From the NCBI GenBank assembly GCA_020073365.1, contig JAIQFL010000049.1, forward strand, positions 1 to 44,742: a stretch of 44,742 bases of DNA, given 5' to 3'. Every line of letters begins with the position of its first letter. Position 1 is the first letter of the stretch. The position numbers and the translations under genes were made by a program. The notes beneath the pieces were generated by a model. That model made no database searches. It was given only the letters and a program-made list of their open reading frames with translations, and was not told the DNA's origin. This DNA comes from Terriglobia bacterium (GTDB lineage Bacteria; Acidobacteriota; Terriglobia; Bryobacterales; Bryobacteraceae). Below, piece after piece: positions 1 through 9,048 of this stretch.

Positions 1-171
1 TTCCGCCATTTCCTGAATACCCCGGCCGAAGTCGAGATCACCGACAAACGCGTCGAAGTTACCCTACCCAAGCGCGCCCATAATCCCTTGTTGCTCGCGG
101 CCGGCTTCGGTCAGGGCACCACGCCGATTCCCTGGTGGGACGGACGCCCCCTGGCCTTGAGGTTCCGGTAG
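1..171 (+). CDS. C-terminal end of an unidentified protein, possibly a transposase
   Basis: An open frame runs in from the left edge and stops at TAG (169-171), giving 56 residues of a protein whose start lies outside the window. It contains the stretches LPKRAHNPLLLAAGF and IPWWDGRPLALRF. I recall the hydrophobic middle and the PWW-G-R-L tail from C-termini of transposase-like proteins in acidobacterial genomes, but no catalytic motif is visible. The family is therefore a guess; what is seen is only a plausible coding frame. It converges with the minus-strand transporter that follows. Confidence 0.35.
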   Translation, partial: FRHFLNTPAEVEITDKRVEVTLPKRAHNPLLLAAGFGQGTTPIPWWDGRPLALRFR

Positions 172-303
172 ATGGCGCCCAGAACGTTAGCTGACTACTT
201 GGCGCGAAAATTCAGGCTAGGGCAAGCCAACAGGGACGGGGGCGGGTACCACGCGTGAACGACTGACGCATTCTGCGCGTGAAACACGGTCGCGGCGCCG
301 CTC

Positions 304-1746
304 TCACCAGATCCCGACAATCTTCCACCAGACCGAGCCTGCTCCCATCCAGATAATCAGGTTGATCACGGAGATCCGGAATCCCAGGCGCCACCAGTCG
401 CCCTGGCGCACGTAGCCAGCGCCGAAGTAGACCGGTGCGGAACCAGTGCCGTAGTGTGTCATGGCGGCGTTCAGACTGGAGAAATACGCCAGGGGAAGCG
501 CCGCCAGCATGGGCGGCACCCCCGCGGCCAGAGCGGCGCCCAGAAACCCGGGATAGAGGGCCGCCACATGCGCGGTCATGCTGGCGAAGCTGTAGTGGAT
601 ATAGCAGTAGGACGCGACCAACGCCACGAGCACCAGTCCCCAGGGCCAACCGATCATGAGACCGAACAGTTTTCCGGCGAGGATCCTGATCACGCCAATC
701 TCGTTCAATTGGACCGCCATCATCACCAGGGGGCCGAACCAGATCAGCGCGTCCCACGCCGGCCGTTCGGCCAGCAGATCGTCCCACGTCAAGACCCTGG
801 CCAGCAGGATCAACGACAATCCGGCCAGGGCCACAAACGTGTTGGGTATGCCGTGCCAGGGAGAGGTCACCCATCCCGCCATGACGCCGATCATGATGCC
901 GACCAGCCACCTTTCTCCGCGGCTGAGCGGACCCATGCGGGCGAGTTCGGCCCGCGCCAGTTCGCGCGCCGGAGCGGTGTCGCGGAGCTCCGGCTTCACC
1001 CATCGGTGAAGCAGCCAGGGAACCACGGTCAACGTCAACAACCCGGGCGCCACGGAGCCGGAAAACCATCGCAGCCAGGTGAGTTCCACGTGGCCGATCT
1101 TGAAAGCGAATGCGGCGATCAGCGGATTGGAGGCCATGCCGGTTAGAAACATGGCCGAAGCCACGTATGTGGTGTGGAAGGACACCAGCACCAGGAAGGA
1201 GCCGATCCGCTTCGCGGTGGGACCGGGCTCCGAACCGAATGCCGATGCGACGCTGCGGGCGATAGGGAAGACCACTCCTCCGCCGCGCGCGGTGTCGGAC
1301 GGAATGAACGGCGCCAGCACCAAATCCGCGGCTGCGATGGAGTAGCCCAGGCTCAGCGGGGTCCGCGCAAAGCGTTGGATGAAGAGGTAACCGATCCGCG
1401 TCCCGAACCCCGTGGCGGTGACTGCCTTCGCGAACAGAAATGCGGTGAAGACCAGCCAGACCGTCACGTCGCTGAACCCGGAAAGAACTTTCGCTGGTGG
1501 CAGGGTTCGAGTCAGCGCAAGCACGGTCATGGCGACCAAAACGCTTACGCCCATCCGCACCGGCTGCGCGACGAGCGCGATAATGGTGGCCACGAATATA
1601 CCGGCCAGGCGGCTCTGGTCGTGGTTCAACCCGGGGAGGGGAAGAAAGTAGAGGAGAGCGCCGGGTATCAGAACCACCGCCCAGCGCCATCCCTCGGCAG
1701 GACGGGCCGCGCGGATTCTGGTCTCAGGCGGGATCGTATTGGCCAA
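304..1746 (-). CDS. DASS/SLC13-family anion (dicarboxylate or citrate type) transporter
   Basis: This 480-residue inner-membrane protein has about a dozen hydrophobic segments and matches the divalent anion:sodium symporter family, closest to the CitT/SodiT (plant 2-oxoglutarate/malate translocator) branch. Family landmarks are visible: the first substrate/ion motif appears as PSDTARGGGVVFP, followed by GMASNPL, and the second half has THYGTGSAPVYFGAGYV and a WWRLGF segment before the last membrane span. The family usually has S-N-T at the first motif; here it reads S-D-T. Length is normal for the family (about 470-490). The start is the ATG at 1746 and an N-terminal cytoplasmic tail of about 22 residues precedes the first span. 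It probably exchanges or imports di- or tricarboxylates, but the exact substrate cannot be read from sequence. It stands alone, with no obvious operon partner. Confidence 0.88.
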   Translation of the reverse strand: MANTIPPETRIRAARPAEGWRWAVVLIPGALLYFLPLPGLNHDQSRLAGIFVATIIALVAQPVRMGVSVLVAMTVLALTRTLPPAKVLSGFSDVTVWLVFTAFLFAKAVTATGFGTRIGYLFIQRFARTPLSLGYSIAAADLVLAPFIPSDTARGGGVVFPIARSVASAFGSEPGPTAKRIGSFLVLVSFHTTYVASAMFLTGMASNPLIAAFAFKIGHVELTWLRWFSGSVAPGLLTLTVVPWLLHRWVKPELRDTAPARELARAELARMGPLSRGERWLVGIMIGVMAGWVTSPWHGIPNTFVALAGLSLILLARVLTWDDLLAERPAWDALIWFGPLVMMAVQLNEIGVIRILAGKLFGLMIGWPWGLVLVALVASYCYIHYSFASMTAHVAALYPGFLGAALAAGVPPMLAALPLAYFSSLNAAMTHYGTGSAPVYFGAGYVRQGDWWRLGFRISVINLIIWMGAGSVWWKIVGIW

Positions 1747-2055
1747 GAGTCATGCTAACTCGTTTGTCGGCCTGCTGTTTGGCCAATCTCCAGACGATGG
1801 ATTGACACGTCGAATGGGTTCCAGAGGAAATCCCGAATTCAATGGGGCTGGCAAAGTCGGCGCTGGCGAACGCTTTGGGATCTTTTGGCGCTCAAGTGGC
1901 ATGTGGTCTGGAACAGGTAGTAGTTGTTGTTCCAGTAGATGCCAATGTGAACGCAGGTCAAAACGTAGCTCGACGAATATGGGGGGCTAATGGCGCGAGA
2001 ACCGGCCGCCTTGCGGGATCGCTGAACCTTGATGACATTTGCGTAGAATAATTGC
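1747..2055. other. Intergenic stretch without a recognised gene
   Basis: About 300 bases lie between the divergent transporter and the SMP-30 relic. Open frames here are short, have no recognisable domain, and overlap each other on both strands. An A/T-rich patch around 2036-2052 could belong to a promoter of the downstream relic, but no convincing -35/-10 pair was found. Confidence 0.4.
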
Positions 2056-2602
2056 ATGCATCGCGTTTTTTCATTGGCATACCAGGCGACTCTCGCAGCC
2101 TGGTCGATGCACGTACAGGACGTCCCGGCCTTCGATTCCCAGCGGCAGTCAAGCAACTCGAAAAAGACCAACAATCGTGGCGAGTCTGAAATTCTGGCGC
2201 CCGGCAAGGGTTGGAACCTGCTCGGGCAGGGATACCAACTCACCGCCGATTCCGCTGTGGACCACCAAGGGAACGTCTACTTCACGGATGCGCGAAAGAA
2301 CCGGATTCTCAAGATTGATCTTGAGGGTAAAGTCAGCACATGGAAGGAAGGCAGCAACGGGGCCCACGGTATCGCGTTCGGACCCGATGGCCGTTTGTAC
2401 GCCGGCCAGCACGACCGGAAGAGGATCGTCGCCTGCTCAAGCGCCGACACAGAGTCGGTCATCGCAGAGGGGATCCAACGCATCACCTGACGGTGACTAC
2501 CTCACCGAGGCGCGGACACACAAGGTGTGGCTGGTGGATGCCGCGGGTCGCAAGCGCGTGGTTCATGAGGCCATCAACTGGCCACGGAGCGTGCGCGCTT
2601 CC
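2056..2602 (+). pseudogene. SMP-30/gluconolactonase-like beta-propeller, broken and truncated
   Basis: The first frame (2056-2490) encodes a recognisable SMP-30/gluconolactonase/LRE-like N-terminal half: a GKGWNLLG start, then SAVDHQGNVYFTDARKNRI, HGIAFGPDGRLYAGQH and a stop soon after IAEGIQ. The next blade continues in the +1-shifted frame as YLTEARTHKVWLVDAAGRK and VVHEAINWP, so sequence has been lost or shifted around 2480-2495. Homology ends abruptly near 2602, where an integrase relic on the other strand begins. Intact relatives are about 300 residues and hydrolyse sugar lactones in periplasm or cytoplasm. This copy lacks at least the last third and the frame, so it should be non-functional. 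Confidence 0.75.
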
Positions 2603-3385
2603 ACCGCGCATGTTCTCCTCAAGTTGTGGGGCGCGATTCCGGGCACACCGGCAGCCTGGGCGTACGGCTGGAGCTGTTGCCATACGACCTTCTCGCTCAG
2701 CGCCGCGGTCCGAACGTGGTCTGCTCGGTCCACCGCGCGAAACACCTGGCCATCGGTTACGCCAGCCACCGAGGTCCAGGTATCGATCGCCTTCTTGACC
2801 CAAGTCGGCATCGGAACGGTTCGAACACGCCCGGGCTTCCCGACGAGGTCCACGATGCACCAACGTTTGTCCTTTGCGGCGTGTGTTTGAGCGTGGGCGC
2901 TGCAACTTCAGACCGTCGCAGACCGCAGCCCAGCAGGATGGCAAGGATGGCAAGGATGGCGCGGTCGCGGAGGCCCTTCTTCGTGACGGCATCCGGCGCA
3001 CTCAGCAGTGTCGCGCCTGCTGAACCGAGAGCCAATTCCCCAAGCGGACGCCTTTCATTCTCACGCCCTTGACGCGCGTGACGCCGGCGGCCAGCTCCGG
3101 CGCCAGCAAGCCGTTGTCGACCGCTTCGACCGCGAGCTTCCGGACGGCGGTGATCCGGACAATGATCGAAATCGACCCGAGGCCGTGAGCCTCAAGCGTA
3201 GCCCGCCAGGCGTTCACCGCTGCCTTCGTAAAGCCGGGCCGTGGCTCTTGGCCGTACCACGTGATGAACTCGTTCAGCCCCAGATTGTAGACTCGCCGGG
3301 TGATTGGGAAGGAAACGCTGTCCAGGACCAGAGCCTCCAGCCTGTGCCATTCGTTGGTCTGCGGAACAACAATCAAATCAGTCAT
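2603..3385 (-). pseudogene. Phage-type tyrosine recombinase/integrase, multiply frameshifted and truncated
   Basis: Read from 3385 on the minus strand, the first frame gives a core-binding domain (FPITRRVYNLGLNEFITWYG) ending with a stop at 3002. The catalytic domain continues in other frames as LRDRAILAILAILLGCGLRR, then VGKPGRVRTVPMPTWVKKAI, and finally APHNLRRTCA, which is the H-x-L-R box. Homology ends at about 2603, before the second conserved region with the nucleophilic tyrosine, so the enzyme cannot be active. The AILAILAIL repeat comes from a 9-bp tandem triplication (GCAAGGATG unit, about 2936-2965). I know this family as abundant in Solibacter-like and planctomycete genomes. At least two frameshifts and a 3-prime truncation are visible. 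Confidence 0.8.
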
Positions 3386-3619
3386 TTCGGTCCTCTTAAT
3401 GGGCGATATCGGTAGCCATGTGGGCATTACCTCAGAGTGGCGAGGACATCCAGCGAAAGGATGCAGGCACGGGCCGTTCCTACGATATTTGTCGGGCTGA
3501 GTGAGATTTCAAGCTAGTTGACGGCCAGAAAGGCCAGAGGCTGGCGAACACCGTACCGATCTGGTGAAGCCGCTTCGATGCGCCTTGCCTGGAATATACT
3601 GAAGTTCGGGAGAAATCGA

Positions 3620-4729
3620 ATGCGACATTCTTGCTCAGTGCTTGCGGCTGCGGTCGTGACGATTGCGCCAATCTGTCTGGCTCTACAGGTCGGCCCGTAC
3701 AAGGTGCTCAAGACAGCCAGGGTAGGCGGAGAAGGTGGCTGGGACTACATCTATGCCGACGCCGCAGGTCGCCGACTGTATATTCCGCGCGGCGCGACAC
3801 GCGAGGTTGCGGCGACCGACGCAGCGCCCGCGGTTCCGGCGGTCCCGGCACGGTTGACGATCTTCAATCTCGACACGCTCGAGCCGATCGGTGAGATCGC
3901 GGGCGTCGGGGGGAATGGTACCGCGGTCGATCCGAAGTCCGGCCACGGCTTCACCAGCGACCATCCGAAAGTGTCGATGTTCGACACCAAGACGATGACC
4001 CTGATCAAGAGCATTGACGTGGGCGCCGCACGGCCGGACGGCATTTACTTCGATGCCTTCAACGACAGGGTCTACGTCTTCAGTCACCCGACGAAGGACG
4101 CGACCGTCATCGATTCGAAGGACGGCACCGTGCTCGGCACGATCGATCTGGGCGGCGTGCCGGAGCAGGGCGTGGCCGACGGCAAGGGCATGCTCTATGT
4201 CGTCATGCAGGATGCGGTCGGCAGCGTTACTGCCGTTGACGTCAAGACGATGAAGGCGACCGGGCACTATTCGTTCGTCGACAAGGGCGGATGTAACGGA
4301 CTTGCGTTGGATGTGAAGAACCAAGTGCTCTTCGCTGCGTGCGGCCGATCCGGCAACCCGCCGGCGCAGCCCGCGCAGCCGATGATGGTGATTCTGAGCG
4401 CCAAGGATGGCAAGATCTTGACCAGTCTGCCGCTGGCCGGCGGGTCTGACGGCGCCGCCTTTAACCCCAAGACGATGGAAGCCTTCAGCACGCATGGCAA
4501 CGGCACGTTGACCGTCATTAAGGAGAATAGCCCGACGAGTTTCGAGGTCGAGCAGAATCTTCAGACGATGAATGGCGCCCGCACGATCACGTTCGATAGT
4601 AAAACGGACCACATCTTTACGATGAGCCAGGAGCGTGGGCCGGCGCCGCCGCCACCCCCTGGCGGAGGCCGCGGGCCGCAAGGCACAGTGGTGCCAGGTT
4701 CGTTTACAATTCTGATGATCGGCAAGTAA
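3620..4729 (+). CDS. Exported YncE-like beta-propeller protein
   Basis: This protein of 369 residues starts with a clear Sec signal peptide (residues 1 to about 22, ending in a PICLALQ region). I chose the ATG at 3620 over the longer open frame because GGGAG lies 8 bases upstream and the signal peptide starts there. The mature part is a WD40/YVTN-type propeller: repeats pair phrases such as VSMFDTKTMTLIKSIDVG, ATVIDSKDGTVLGTIDLGG and TAVDVKTMKATGHY, about 45 residues apart. A proline-rich loop (APPPPPGGGRGPQG) precedes the last strand. Such proteins are periplasmic or surface binding scaffolds with no proven catalytic role, and no ligand can be deduced. It is an intact gene between decayed ones and has no operon partner. 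Confidence 0.85.
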   Translation: MRHSCSVLAAAVVTIAPICLALQVGPYKVLKTARVGGEGGWDYIYADAAGRRLYIPRGATREVAATDAAPAVPAVPARLTIFNLDTLEPIGEIAGVGGNGTAVDPKSGHGFTSDHPKVSMFDTKTMTLIKSIDVGAARPDGIYFDAFNDRVYVFSHPTKDATVIDSKDGTVLGTIDLGGVPEQGVADGKGMLYVVMQDAVGSVTAVDVKTMKATGHYSFVDKGGCNGLALDVKNQVLFAACGRSGNPPAQPAQPMMVILSAKDGKILTSLPLAGGSDGAAFNPKTMEAFSTHGNGTLTVIKENSPTSFEVEQNLQTMNGARTITFDSKTDHIFTMSQERGPAPPPPPGGGRGPQGTVVPGSFTILMIGK

Positions 4730-5104
4730 AAGCGGGCATTTTCGAGTAAAACGGCAGTTGGCACGAACAGCACCTGTGCCGCTTGGTCGCTCGTTCGAAA
4801 GGCACTGTTGCGAGGAGCCGCTCCGGCCGCGCCCACACCGGAAGTGCCCGGCCAACGAAGTAATTACGCCACGCGATTGCCCGTCCGATCCTGCCGAAAG
4901 AACTCCGGAAATCCCAATTCCGGAGTTGCCTGCATCGCCGGATGAATGAAGAACTCGACTCCGTTGTCGCTCCACATTCGCCACTTCCACTTCCGCACGA
5001 GCGGTACCAAGACGAATTCGAAGTCGACCCTTGCTCCGGCGCGGCATCCCCGGAACCGAAATGACCGCCATTGCCCAGGAAACAGTCGCAGATGAGCAAC
5101 TCCG
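4730..5104. other. Gap with no recognised gene
   Basis: Between the propeller gene and the next relic I see no intact gene. The minus strand (about 4800-4930) reads WDFRSSFGRIGRAIAWRNYF followed by VGRALPVWARPERLLATVPF, which looks protein-like rather than random. It may be the remains of a gene, but I do not recognise a family and there is no usable start. No terminator hairpin was identified after 4729. Confidence 0.35.
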
Positions 5105-5836
5105 CGGTCGCTGCTGGAAGAGAGCCTGGACCATTTCCGTCACCTGATCGCCCTCACGGACAAGACCTATCGCGAAGGGCCGAGCGTGCACAGTTCCTCA
5201 CGCCGGATTCCCTTCCTCGGCGCTCCCGGCCGCTATACCCACTGGCGCGACTGCCTGCCACCCTATGAGCGCGAACTGGCGAATTTCCGGCGCAATCTGA
5301 AGGTGCTGGAAGGCTCGGGACCTCGGACGCAACACCTCGACCGCCCGGCGCTCCCCGGAATTTCCGCAAAACTGACTGGCCCCGGCGAAAGCTTCCACGT
5401 CGAGCCCGGCGCCAGGCTTTATGCCGATAAGCAAATCGCCATCGCACAGATCGCCCCGAAGTTGCGCGGGCTAACGGGCATCCGCATCGCGCAGGACGAA
5501 GCCGCCATGACCGGCGTGCAATCTGCAGTTTGACCTGCCGGAGGCGGCGCAGGTGCTGGTGGGCTTCTTCCGCAGCGAAAGGAAGGGCGCGGCAGCCGCG
5601 CCTCCCAAGGATGAGTGGGAGCCGATTCTCCGCAACGCGCTGTTGGCGCCCGGCCAGCCGGTATTCACCGTTTGGTCGCACGCGCTGCCCAAGGGCAGGA
5701 ACGAGCTCGATTTCGGCCGCGGCGCCTATGTGGTGCTCGGCTTCATCAAGAAAGAGGCCCAGCCGGAACCTCGCATGGTTTCTTTTCAGAAGCGGATACG
5801 AAGCAGCGGCCGGACCTCGACTGGCTATTCGAATAG
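5105..5836 (+). pseudogene. C-terminal remnant of a probable carbohydrate-active enzyme, frameshifted
   Basis: The reading starts abruptly (no start codon) with LLEESLDHFRHLIALTDKTY and GAPGRYTHWRDCLPPYEREL, runs to about 5520 in one frame, then shifts to another frame for LQFDLPEAAQVLVGFFRSE and GRGAYVVLGFIKKE. It needs a further shift near 5780 to reach the probable natural end at TAG 5836 (PDLDWLFE). I remember similar C-terminal regions from large acidobacterial glycoside-hydrolase-like proteins, where a jelly-roll-like tail follows the catalytic domain, but I cannot name the family. The catalytic part is absent. At least two frameshifts plus the missing 5-prime end make it a relic. Confidence 0.6.
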
Positions 5837-5889
5837 GGATCATCCATGGGACAAAGCAGTCCGCGAATACGCAAGTCTCTGGTTTCTTT

Positions 5890-6110
5890 CTAAAACTTGA
5901 GCTTTAATCCCATTTGAATCTGCCGTGACGTATTCGCCTGCCCTGTGATGGTCCCGAAAGAGTTCGAAGTGGGGCTCACATTGGGCGCCGCGAACTCCGG
6001 CCGGTTGAACGCGTTAAATGCTTCAAAACGGAACTGCGCGAATATTTTTTCCGTCACGTGGAAATTCTTCAACATCGAAAGATCCACGTTGGCACCCCCG
6101 GGACCACCAA
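5890..6110 (-). pseudogene. C-terminal tail of a TonB-dependent (Oar-like) receptor
   Basis: About 70 residues on the minus strand match the last barrel strands of acidobacterial Oar-like receptors: NVDLSMLKNFHVTEK, FRFEAFNAFNRPEF, SNSFGTITGQ and the terminal QIQMGLKLKF, where the final aromatic residue is the usual outer-membrane insertion signal. The remaining ~1,000 residues are missing; upstream of about 6110 the sequence switches to a plus-strand GH43 relic. The longer open frame that continues to 6972 is a shadow of that relic. This is a remnant of a deletion or rearrangement. Confidence 0.75.
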
Positions 6111-7363
6111 CACCTGGGCTCCGGAAATCTACTGGGACGCGGCCAAATCCAAATGGCTCGTCATCTGGAGCAGCACGGTTGCCGGCCGCCACGAAGGCAA
6201 CCGCATCTTCAGTTCGCTCACCGCAGACTTCAAAACCTTCAGCCCGCCCGAGATCTTCTTCGATCCCGGCTACGTCGTGATTGACGCCACCATTCTGCAG
6301 ACGCGCGGCAAGTATTACCTCGTCTTCAAGGACGAGCGCCTCGAACCTCTGCACAAGTGGATCCGCATCGCCGAAGGAGCGTCGCTGGAAGGGCCGTGGA
6401 AGAATATCAGCGGCGAGATCACCGAATCGTGGTCCGAAGGGCCGTCCGCCATCCAGGTGGGCAACGACTACATGGTCTACTACGATCACTACCGCGGTCC
6501 CAAACGCTACCAAGCGGTGCGCTCTTCCGACTTGCAGCACTGGACATCGGTTACCACCGAGATGCAGTTGCCGGAGTCCGCCAAGCACGGCAGCTTTCTG
6601 AGAATCACGGAAGACGAAAAGGCGCGCATCGAAGCCGCGCACGGCTCCCCCTGGGCCGCCGCGTCGCAGACTCTGCCCGACCTCTATCACGACGAAAAGC
6701 CACGGCGATCCGCCATTTCTTACCGAGGCGGGATGGCGGCCTCTGCTGAACGGCCGCGATCTCTCCGGATGGCACGCGGATGCCAGCGTGGCCAGCGAGT
6801 GGTTCACTTCGCAGGGCGTCACGTGGAAGCGCGTCTTCTCGCCTACGCACCTCACTGCTAAGGCCGGTCCGGGCGACCGCATCGTCAACGGCAAAGAGGG
6901 CAAAACGGCGAACCTCGTCAGCGATGAGAGGTTCGGCAGCTTCGAATTATACCTGGAATTCCTGCTGGCCAAGGGCTCCTATTCCGGCCTGTTTTTGCAC
7001 GGCCTCTACGAAATCCAGATTTTCGATAGCTACGGGTACAACGGCGCTCCGACCGTGGGCGATTGCGGCGCAGTCTACGAACTTTCCCCGCCCGCGCGCA
7101 ATGCCGCCCGACCACCGGGCTAATGGCAGAGCCTGCGCGTCTGGTTCCAGAGTCCGCAGTTCGACGCCGCGGGAAAGATGATGGCCAAGCCGAAAGTGCT
7201 GCGCGTCATGCTCAACGAAGTCCCGGTGCAGGAGGACGTCACCATTCCTGCACCCACGCTAGGCCACATGGAGATCCCGCAGGCCGCCGCCAACCCAATC
7301 GTGCTGCAGGGCGACCACGGCCCGGTCGCCTTCCGGAACATCTATGTCAAACCCTTGGAGTAG
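6111..7363 (+). pseudogene. GH43-like glycosidase fused to a DUF1080 domain, broken
   Basis: From 6111 to about 6700 the frame encodes a five-bladed-propeller glycosidase of GH43 type: TNTWAPEIYWDAAKSKWLVI, DATILQTRGKYYLVFKDE and SEGPSAIQVGNDYMVYYDHY. Near 6700 the frame shifts, and the next frame gives a DUF1080 (3-keto-disaccharide hydrolase-type, concanavalin-like) domain: GWRPLLNGRDLSGWH, SGLFLHGLYEIQIFDSYG and FRNIYVKPLE at the end. Inside this domain an in-frame TAA (7121-7123) interrupts a continuous match, probably a GAA-to-TAA change. The 5-prime end of the GH43 domain is also missing at the junction with the TonB-receptor tail. The intact ancestor probably acted on plant-type polysaccharide or oligosaccharide. 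The gene sits 9 bases upstream of a Gfo/Idh/MocA gene, a common partnership for DUF1080 proteins. Confidence 0.75.
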
Positions 7364-7372
7364 GAGTACACG

Positions 7373-8736
7373 ATGCAACGCAGAGCCTTTCTGACTGCCG
7401 CCGCGTCCGCGCCGTTCCTCGGCCGCGCGCTCGGCGCCAATGAAAGCGTCCGCATCGGCCAGATTGGTCTTGGCACGCACGGCGCATACGAACTGGAAAT
7501 CTGCCAGCGCACCAAAGGCGCTAAGGTAGTCGCGGTGGCGGACACCTATCAGCCGTTGGTGGATAAAGCCGTGACAGCCTCCACCGGCGCGCTGGCCGGC
7601 TACCAGGACTTCCGCCGCATCCTCGATCGCAAAGACATCGATGCCGTCTTCGTCTCCACACCGGACCACTGGCACGCGCCCATCACCATCCTGGCGTGCC
7701 AGGCCGGCAAGGACGTGTTCTGCGAAAAGCCGCTCAGCCACACCATCCACGAAGCCCAGCGGATAGTCGCGGCCGCGCGCAAGCACAATCGCGTGGTCCA
7801 GACCGGCAGTCAGCAGCGCTCCGCAATTCATTTTCAGAAAATCGTCGGCCTCATCCACAGCGGCCACATCGGCAAAATCACCAGCATCGAATGTGGAACG
7901 AGGAGAACGATACACCCGAAGGCGCAGGCAATCCGCCTGATGGCGATCCGCCCACGGGCCTGGATTGGGACCTCTACCTCGGCCCCGCGCCCAAAGTCCC
8001 CTACAACCGCAATCGCTTCATCTGGCACTATCGCTGGTTCTGGGACTACTCCGGAGGCATGATGACAGATTGGGGTACGCACCACATGGACATCATTCAG
8101 TGGGCCATGAAAGTGGATGGGCCGTCTTCCGCCAGCGCCGTGGGCGGCCGCTATTGCCTCAAAGACAACTGCCAGACGCCCGACACGCTCATGACCGTCT
8201 TCGAGTATCCGGGCTTTGCCGTGCGCTACAGCGTGCGCCAGGGCAATTCGCGCCGTCTGGAAGGGCGACCCAACGGCATCGCGTTCTACGGAACCAACGG
8301 CACGCTAATTGTGGACCGCGGCAGTTGGGAAGTGGTCCCGGAAAATGCCGCACGCTTCCCCAACGATTTCGACCGCGTGGAGGCCTGGCTCAAGGGCGGC
8401 AACGTCGCCTGGCCCGCCGGCTTTGACCGTAACGTCAAAGTCCCGGCCAGGCCGCGCTGCGAGGCGATGCAGGAGACCGGTCTCAAGATCGACCCCGCCT
8501 GCCAGGAAGCGCACATCCAGAATTTCCTCGATTGCGTGCGCTCGCGCCAGCGTCCCGTGGCCGACGTGGAGACCGGCTACCGCTCCGTTTCCGCCTGCCA
8601 CGTGGGCACCATCGCCTACCGGTTGGGCCGCAAGGTGAAGTGGGACGCCCAGGCGCAGACCTTCCCCGGCGACGCCCGGGCGCAGGCTATGATGGCCAAG
8701 CGCTACCGGTCGCCGTGGACCCTGCCCGCGGTGTAG
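7373..8736 (+). pseudogene. Gfo/Idh/MocA-family oxidoreductase with Tat-like leader, one frameshift
   Basis: The start ATG (7373) has GGAG 8 bases upstream and opens with a twin-arginine-like leader (MQRRAFLTAAASAPFLGRAL). The NAD(P)-binding domain shows IGQIGLGTHGAYEL, the aspartate strand VVAVADTY and the EKPLSHT segment typical of the family. Near 7890, within ITSIECG, the frame is lost; the C-terminal substrate domain continues perfectly in the next frame (MWNEENDTPEG, GTHHMDIIQWAMKVDG, AFYGTNGTLIVDRG) to TAG 8736. The total length, about 454 residues, is normal for secreted members of this family. A single one-base deletion explains the damage, so either this is a recent pseudogene or a sequencing error. 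Such enzymes oxidise or reduce sugars or deglycosylate via keto intermediates. Confidence 0.8.
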
Positions 8737-8819
8737 GTGGGTGCGCTGGCTCGATGTCCCGACAACTGGCGTCTACATGGCGGCGCTGGCTCATGCGGGC
8801 GCGTCCAGTCGGGTTTTGA

Positions 8820-9006
8820 TTTGGGCTGCCATTGGGGATCCCCCTGGCGATCGGAGCCGGTCGCCTGGTCTCGCCGGAGTTGTATGGTGTTTCTCATTGG
8901 GACCCGGCCGCGCTCGCCCTTGCCTCCGGCGCGCTCGCAATCTGCGCATTATTCGCGATCATCGTTCCGGCCGCTCGCGCCACATCGATTTCACCCATAC
9001 GCGCAG
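8820..9006 (+). pseudogene. C-terminal remnant of an ADOP/MacB-type FtsX permease
   Basis: About 60 residues match the last transmembrane helices of acidobacterial ADOP-type permeases: GIPLAIGAGRLVSPELYG, HWDPAALALASGALAICALF and VPAARATSISPIRA, the usual end being a D/S-P-x-R-A motif shortly before the stop. The natural stop is missing and the frame continues into unrelated sequence. Everything upstream of this last helix pair is absent. It lies just past the end of the GH127 gene on the opposite strand. Confidence 0.7.
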
Positions 9007-9048
9007 GCGCTTCGGCCACACTCTTGTTCGGACCGCGGACCTCAGACA

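Noticed and set aside
3683..5191. A 502-codon minus-strand open frame opposite the YncE-like gene
   Set aside because: It is the shadow of the plus-strand propeller and the relic after it; the composition is Arg/His-rich and no domain is visible.
5890..6972. One 360-residue minus-strand protein
   Set aside because: Only the last 70 residues are a TonB-receptor tail; the rest is antisense to the GH43-DUF1080 relic, whose domains match on the plus strand.
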